From positions 10,912,001 through 10,976,000 of the forward strand of contig NC_065876.1 of assembly GCF_933775445.1 (NCBI RefSeq): 64,000 nt of DNA, read 5' to 3'. The position numbers and the translations under genes are program-made. Of the stretch, positions 60,488 through 64,000 are shown in pieces. This DNA comes from Argentina anserina (taxonomy: Eukaryota; Streptophyta; Magnoliopsida; Rosales; Rosaceae). How positions within the stretch are numbered: position 1 is the stretch's first letter; each line of letters begins with the position of its first letter. A model generated the notes under the pieces. The model was not told the origin of the DNA. It searched no databases and saw nothing but the letters and a program-made list of their open reading frames with translations.

Positions 60488-61420
60488 TCATTGGGTCTTT
60501 TTCCGCACGAGCATGGATCTCCATTTCTGAGTAGCGAGATCATAAGTAGCTTTACTATTGGTGAATCCTTTTAATTTGTACTCCTCCAGGAATACAAAGA
60601 AGCCCATAGTTCTACCATTTTTCGTTCTGTAGTTTCCACAAAAAGTACAACCGAATCGTCCACAATAGAAGTTGAAATAAACTCCGCACCTGCATTGTAT
60701 TTTTGTGCAGCCTTCTGTTTTCTCGACATAGATCCCACACTTACGGCACCTTCTCCAGTTCTTCTTGAAAGCAAGTTTCTCCATCATAATATCCTCCTTA
60801 ATTTGCAGCATCACCCTTATTTGATTAGCCTCTTAAACTCAGCACAAGTAATACCGGCGTGCCAAGGAACCTTGCACTGCGCGCAGACCAATTTTTACAA
60901 TGAGGGCACTCTGATTCTCTCACCTCCTCTGTCCCATCGTCAATAAACATTGCCGAGCAGTCCTTAAAAGGGGCAGTAAAATTTCTGAGACCCAATAATC
61001 AAATCCTCGCACAACCTCGCTCCCCATTTTTCAAACACCCCGGGTTCCAGAATGGAATGGCAATAGTCGGGTCTAGTGACCCTTTGTAACCAGGTACAAG
61101 GTACTCTATGCTTGCTCTATTTTCCTCGAGCTTCGAGTCCACGTATTTGACCACACAATCAGTACAGAAAACATGGCTGCAGATTTTGATTCCAAATGAG
61201 TCGTGCCCCGACTTAGTCTCTAGGCAAATTTCACATGCAAAAGATGGCAGGGGTTTGAAATTGGAACAAGATCCCTCGTCTCGCTTCCTTTTCCCGAAAG
61301 AGATATTGGAGGGTTTGAACCTAAGAACCGTAACCTCTTCATCACTATTGTAATAGTTTAGGGTTTCATCAGCGGTGAGATCGATGAAGTTACCTGCTAT
61401 AGTGTGGTTTTTGTGAAGGT
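60488..61420 (-). pseudogene. RBR-type E3 ubiquitin ligase pseudogene
   Basis: Minus-strand pieces line up with plant RBR (RING1-IBR-RING2) ligases. RING1 is FACEICLETKSG then CSHVFCTDCVVKYV. The IBR part has VFEKWGARLCEDLI, GSQKFYCPF, CSAMFIDDG, CPHCK and CAQCKVPWHAGITCAEF. RING2 has WRRCRKCGIYVEKTEGCTKIQCRCG. These lie in different frames: breaks occur near 61068-61072 (after LDP), near 60966 (one extra base after CPF), near 60890-60896 (after CPHCK) and near 60816-60822 where a stop follows RLIK. No in-frame start ATG precedes RING1. RING2 itself is altered, with FNFYCG where the family has FCY-type residues. No long intron separates the parts, so it may be an intronless member or a processed copy. 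The order and spacing leave little doubt about the family; a working protein is not expected. Confidence 0.85.
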
Positions 61421-62290
61421 ATATTGCATTTTAGCTCTTCATACAACACGATTTTTTGTTGGACTAGGAGTACTTGCTGTGTGGATTTATTTCTGATTCA
61501 CTCAGATTTATTTGGTACAAGTATTGTGCCTTTATAGAATTTCTAATAAATTGTCTTAAATCAAGGTTGAATTGATTTATTGGTTATGTTATTTGATTCT
61601 ATCCTTTTCGGTGCAGGAAGATCCGAATTAGGGGGAGTTGAGTTCCTCTATATATATCAGCATGTTATCTTTGTGCTTGTGTGGTTTTTTCCCTGAGTTT
61701 ATTTTGCTTCTGATATATTGTATTGCTTAGTCTCTACAGAGTTGTGAAAAAACATAAAGTGTGTTGCGTTGAGTTCTTGACTCATATTGACTTACTTGTG
61801 TGATTGCTTAATAGGTTATTCAAGATCGAGATATTGGAGGATCTCTTCAGAGTATGGTTGTCTGCAACTGAGTTCATTGAGTAGTAGATCTGTTTAAATC
61901 AAGTATGCTTAGTAGCTTGTAAAAGAGATTCAGTTTATATCTCTACTTGTGTAAACATCTCCAACTATGGTGGATTTGCAGTGTGTGGACTACATCAAAT
62001 GTCCCGTAGTGGTTTTTATCTATTGGAGATTTCCACTATAGTTAAACTTCTGTGTTCTTGCATTGATTTAGTTTTTCTTTATACATTCATTTAAACAAGA
62101 GTTGATCCATCAAGTACAATTTTGTTATGACTTTGATTCCTGAGAGATACTGGATTAACGTCATCCGGCAATTCACGGGCTTCAAATGTGTTCAGGCATA
62201 TTTGACATACGAGGAAGCGAATGAGAAACTCAATGTGGTATTGCAACTTTGCGCGACAAGAGAGGCATTTTGTCTAGAATGTGTTTTGTT
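61421..62290. other. Intergenic stretch, possible degraded Copia-type LTR sequence
   Basis: A purine-rich AGGGGGAGTTGAG near 61630 is followed by several hundred bases including CCGTAGTGGTTTTTATC and CTGTGTTCTTGCATTG, a layout seen at the 3' end of Copia-type elements. No coding domain or paired LTR is present, so I treat this as a weak hint. Confidence 0.25.
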
Positions 62291-62733
62291 CTAGGCTGCA
62301 CGGAATCGGATACGGGTACGTAGAAGCGAAACGTTTGGAAACGCGGAAGTGTGTTTTTCAAAAATTTTAGGAAGCGGGTACGTTTTGGAAACGTCGAAAA
62401 AAAAAATAAATATATATAAATTATACAAAAAAAATAAATATAATAACAAATTTTTAGTTTAAGTAACTCAAAATCTCAAATAAAAAAAAACCTTTATTTT
62501 TTGAAAACTCGCGTTTCCACCGCGTTTCCAAAACTCATTTTTCTGGAAACGCGTTTCCGGGCGTTTCCGGCACGTTTCCGGGCGTTTCCGGCACGTTTCC
62601 GGGCGTTTCCGGCACGTTTCCGGGTGTTTCCGGCGCGTTTCCGAGCGTTTCCGGACGTTTCCGAAATGGTTCCGAAGTGGTTCCGCTTTGGAAGCGGGAA
62701 ACGTGGGTGTATGCACGTTTCCGTGCTTCCTAG
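62291..62733. mobile_element. CGTTTCC-rich hAT-like element, copy 2
   Basis: A perfect 8-bp duplication GTTTTGTT flanks the 443-bp element (62283-62290 and 62734-62741). The ends are CTAGGCTGCACGGAATCGG and, inverted, CTAGGAAGCACGGAAACG. The left 170 bp matches copy 1 at 47360 closely (GAAGCGAAACGTTTGGAAAC, GGAAGCGGGTACGTTTTGG). The middle section of copy 1 is missing, and a regular ~21-bp repeat of CGTTTCCGGGCGTTTCCGGC type runs through 62555-62660. Confidence 0.9.
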
Positions 62734-62741
62734 GTTTTGTT

Positions 62742-63020
62742 GCTCCTGGACGACACTGCTACCAGAATGGTGGCCATAACATTAGGAACAGAGATCTAAT
62801 GTCTCTTTTCGTTTTATTGGAAGAGGGTGATCTGATTTCTTGGTATGCAAGTGTTTGGTTTTGATAGTCCTTTCCATTATGGATTAAAGCCTATGTTTCT
62901 ATAATCTACTCAATTTTTTTTCATACGACTTGCTCATTTTGTTATACAATCCTTCTTTCGTTTGGCTTTACATGTCCTTGTTGTTAGAGGATTGGAATCC
63001 TTTTCGGTCCTCTATTCGGC
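62742..63020. other. Upstream region of the phytocyanin pseudogene
   Basis: Unique-looking sequence without a supported gene. Confidence 0.35.
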
Positions 63021-63032
63021 TAAAGCAGGCAC

Positions 63033-63039
63033 TATATAG
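63033..63039 (+). promoter_or_regulatory. TATA box of the phytocyanin locus
   Basis: CTATATAGAC lies about 115 bp upstream of the ATG at 63149, suggesting that the promoter core is intact even though the coding region is broken. Confidence 0.5.
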
Positions 63040-63148
63040 ACACGCAACTGGCCACAACATTTTTCATTCGAATCTTCACTAATTCAATCGCACACCTCTC
63101 GTTTCTTGCGCACTCCTTTTGCTTACTTCTCTCTTTCCTTGTTTCATC

Positions 63149-63580
63149 ATGGCCTTGAGAAACACCATAATGATTTTCTTTGTGGCAACGGCTTGTTTGG
63201 GCGTTTGTTCGGGTGCTTCTTCATCTAGTCCAGTTCACAGTGGAGTTGTTCATAAAGTTGGCGACTCATTTGGGTGGAGCATCTTTGGTGATTACAAGAA
63301 GTGGACTGCTACAAAACAGTTTCACGTCGGAGATGTTCTACTTTTCGCTTATGATAAGGAATTTCATAACTTAATGGAAGTGAATGGAGAAGATTACCAA
63401 TCTTGCAACATAAAAACTCCTCTAGCTCTCCATGCCGCCGGACTCGATTCTATCCTCTTGATAAACCTGGGGACTATTACTTCATCTGCGGTAGAAATTT
63501 CGAACCCGACTGGTATGCTATGACTCTCAAGGAACCAGGCCACTGCCAAGCAGGACAAAAACTTCACGTCAGGGTCACTC
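63149..63580 (+). pseudogene. Phytocyanin (blue copper protein) pseudogene, frameshifted and truncated
   Basis: The reading frame gives a signal peptide (about residues 1-23, MALRNTIMIFFVATACLG), then the plastocyanin-like domain: HKVGDSFGW (35-43), YKKWTATKQFHVGDVLLFAY (49-68), copper-ligand His73 in EFHNLMEV, and DYQSC (82-86). After GLDSI (98-102) the frame is lost near 63450-63456; the domain resumes one frame over with LDKPGDYYFICG and PGHCQAGQKL. One missing base explains this. A second oddity is an in-frame stretch of about 14 residues between FICG and PGHC, where the family normally has one residue, moving the ligand Cys away from the ligand His. The C-terminus departs from the family right where a TGTTGG LTR-like start occurs (63581). 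No intron is seen where many phytocyanins have one, so a processed copy is possible. As written, the first frame stops at 63523. Confidence 0.82.
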
Positions 63581-64000
63581 TGTTGGCATGTATAGTGGCG
63601 GGAAACATAATCCGTGTTTTACGGAGTGAATCCCGGAAAGTGAATTCGTAGATTAGTATATATAGGTTGATATGTGTATGAAGAAATCATCAAGTTATAT
63701 GTTCAATTAATTCCATTTGGTATCAGAGCCGTGCTCTGTTTTACCTGGTTTTGGTGTTTGGAGCTTCCGGTAATTAGTCGGAATAACCGACTGTTTTTTT
63801 TTTTGTTCCCGGCGTCGTCCTCCAGAAGTCAACACGTTGCCGTCTTCCTCGTCGCTCCCGCTGCTGCAACCTCACCTCCTCGACGAGCGCCGTTCTCCTC
63901 GACGAGCGCCGTTCTCTTCGACACAGACGACCTCCGGTTTAGACGACCCACCGACGAGCGCCGTTATCCACATCACCCACAACCACCACCTCTGCTTCTT
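63581..64000 (+). mobile_element. LTR retroelement left end (LTR, primer site, leader), continues past the window
   Basis: The proposed LTR is 63581-63715 (135 bp), starting TGTTGGCATG and ending AATTCCA, with a TATATATAGG promoter-like stretch near 63656. Two bases later is TGGTATCAGAGC (63718-63729), the initiator tRNA-Met primer site. The leader then contains repeats of GACGAGCGCCGTT at about 63881-63905 and 63954. Short LTR and this primer site fit a TRIM or a Copia-type element; the other end is outside the window. The LTR start is inferred from the TG bound and from loss of phytocyanin similarity. Confidence 0.65.

Noticed and set aside
63484..63524. A 41-base intron in the phytocyanin removing the extra residues
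   Set aside because: Although GT..AG can be drawn, 41 bases is below the usual plant intron minimum and removal would shift the frame before PGHC.

Overview
This is nuclear DNA from a flowering plant, most likely a eudicot. The evidence is AT-rich intergenic DNA full of small transposons, multi-exon genes with GT..AG introns, and plant-specific families (AP2/ERF factors, oleosin, phytocyanin). I cannot name the species; a rosid would fit but is not shown.

Five intact genes are supported. An intronless ERF5/ERF6-type factor (8303-9325, minus) and an intronless ERF1A/ERF2-type factor (29396-30274, plus) are stress and hormone transcription factors. COP9 signalosome subunit 7 (34806-39641, minus) resolves into nine exons giving 260 aa. 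A small oleosin (48510-48920, plus) has seed-type promoter motifs. A UCH-L3-type ubiquitin hydrolase, UCH3 (49870-53543, minus), resolves into nine exons giving 236 aa. The order ERF5/6 - ERF1/2 - UCH3 recalls the Arabidopsis neighbours ERF6, ERF1A and UCH3, so part of the window looks like an ancient syntenic block. CSN7 and UCH3 both belong to the ubiquitin system, but their neighbourhood need not be functional.

Three broken genes or fragments are visible: a piece of an NAD-isocitrate dehydrogenase regulatory subunit gene inside a terminal-inverted-repeat element (26838-27702), a multiply frameshifted RBR E3 ligase copy (60488-61420), and a frameshifted phytocyanin gene (63149-63580) that appears cut off by an LTR element entering at the right edge.

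Most of the remainder is mobile DNA. The best defined elements have target duplications: a TRIM (2209-2807), a Harbinger-type MITE (6578-6797), a CACTA-type hairpin MITE (10202-10404), a 2.46-kb solo LTR (15620-18081), a GC-rich hAT-like element (45477-45870), two CGTTTCC-rich hAT-like elements (47360-47939 and 62291-62733), and a 0.9-kb Harbinger-like element (55147-56044). Two copies of a composite element carrying arrays of a ~500-bp repeat lie at 12068-15617 and ~57507-59728. A near-perfect 424-bp tandem duplication sits at 33373-34220. No tRNA, rRNA, CRISPR array or prokaryotic-type system was seen.
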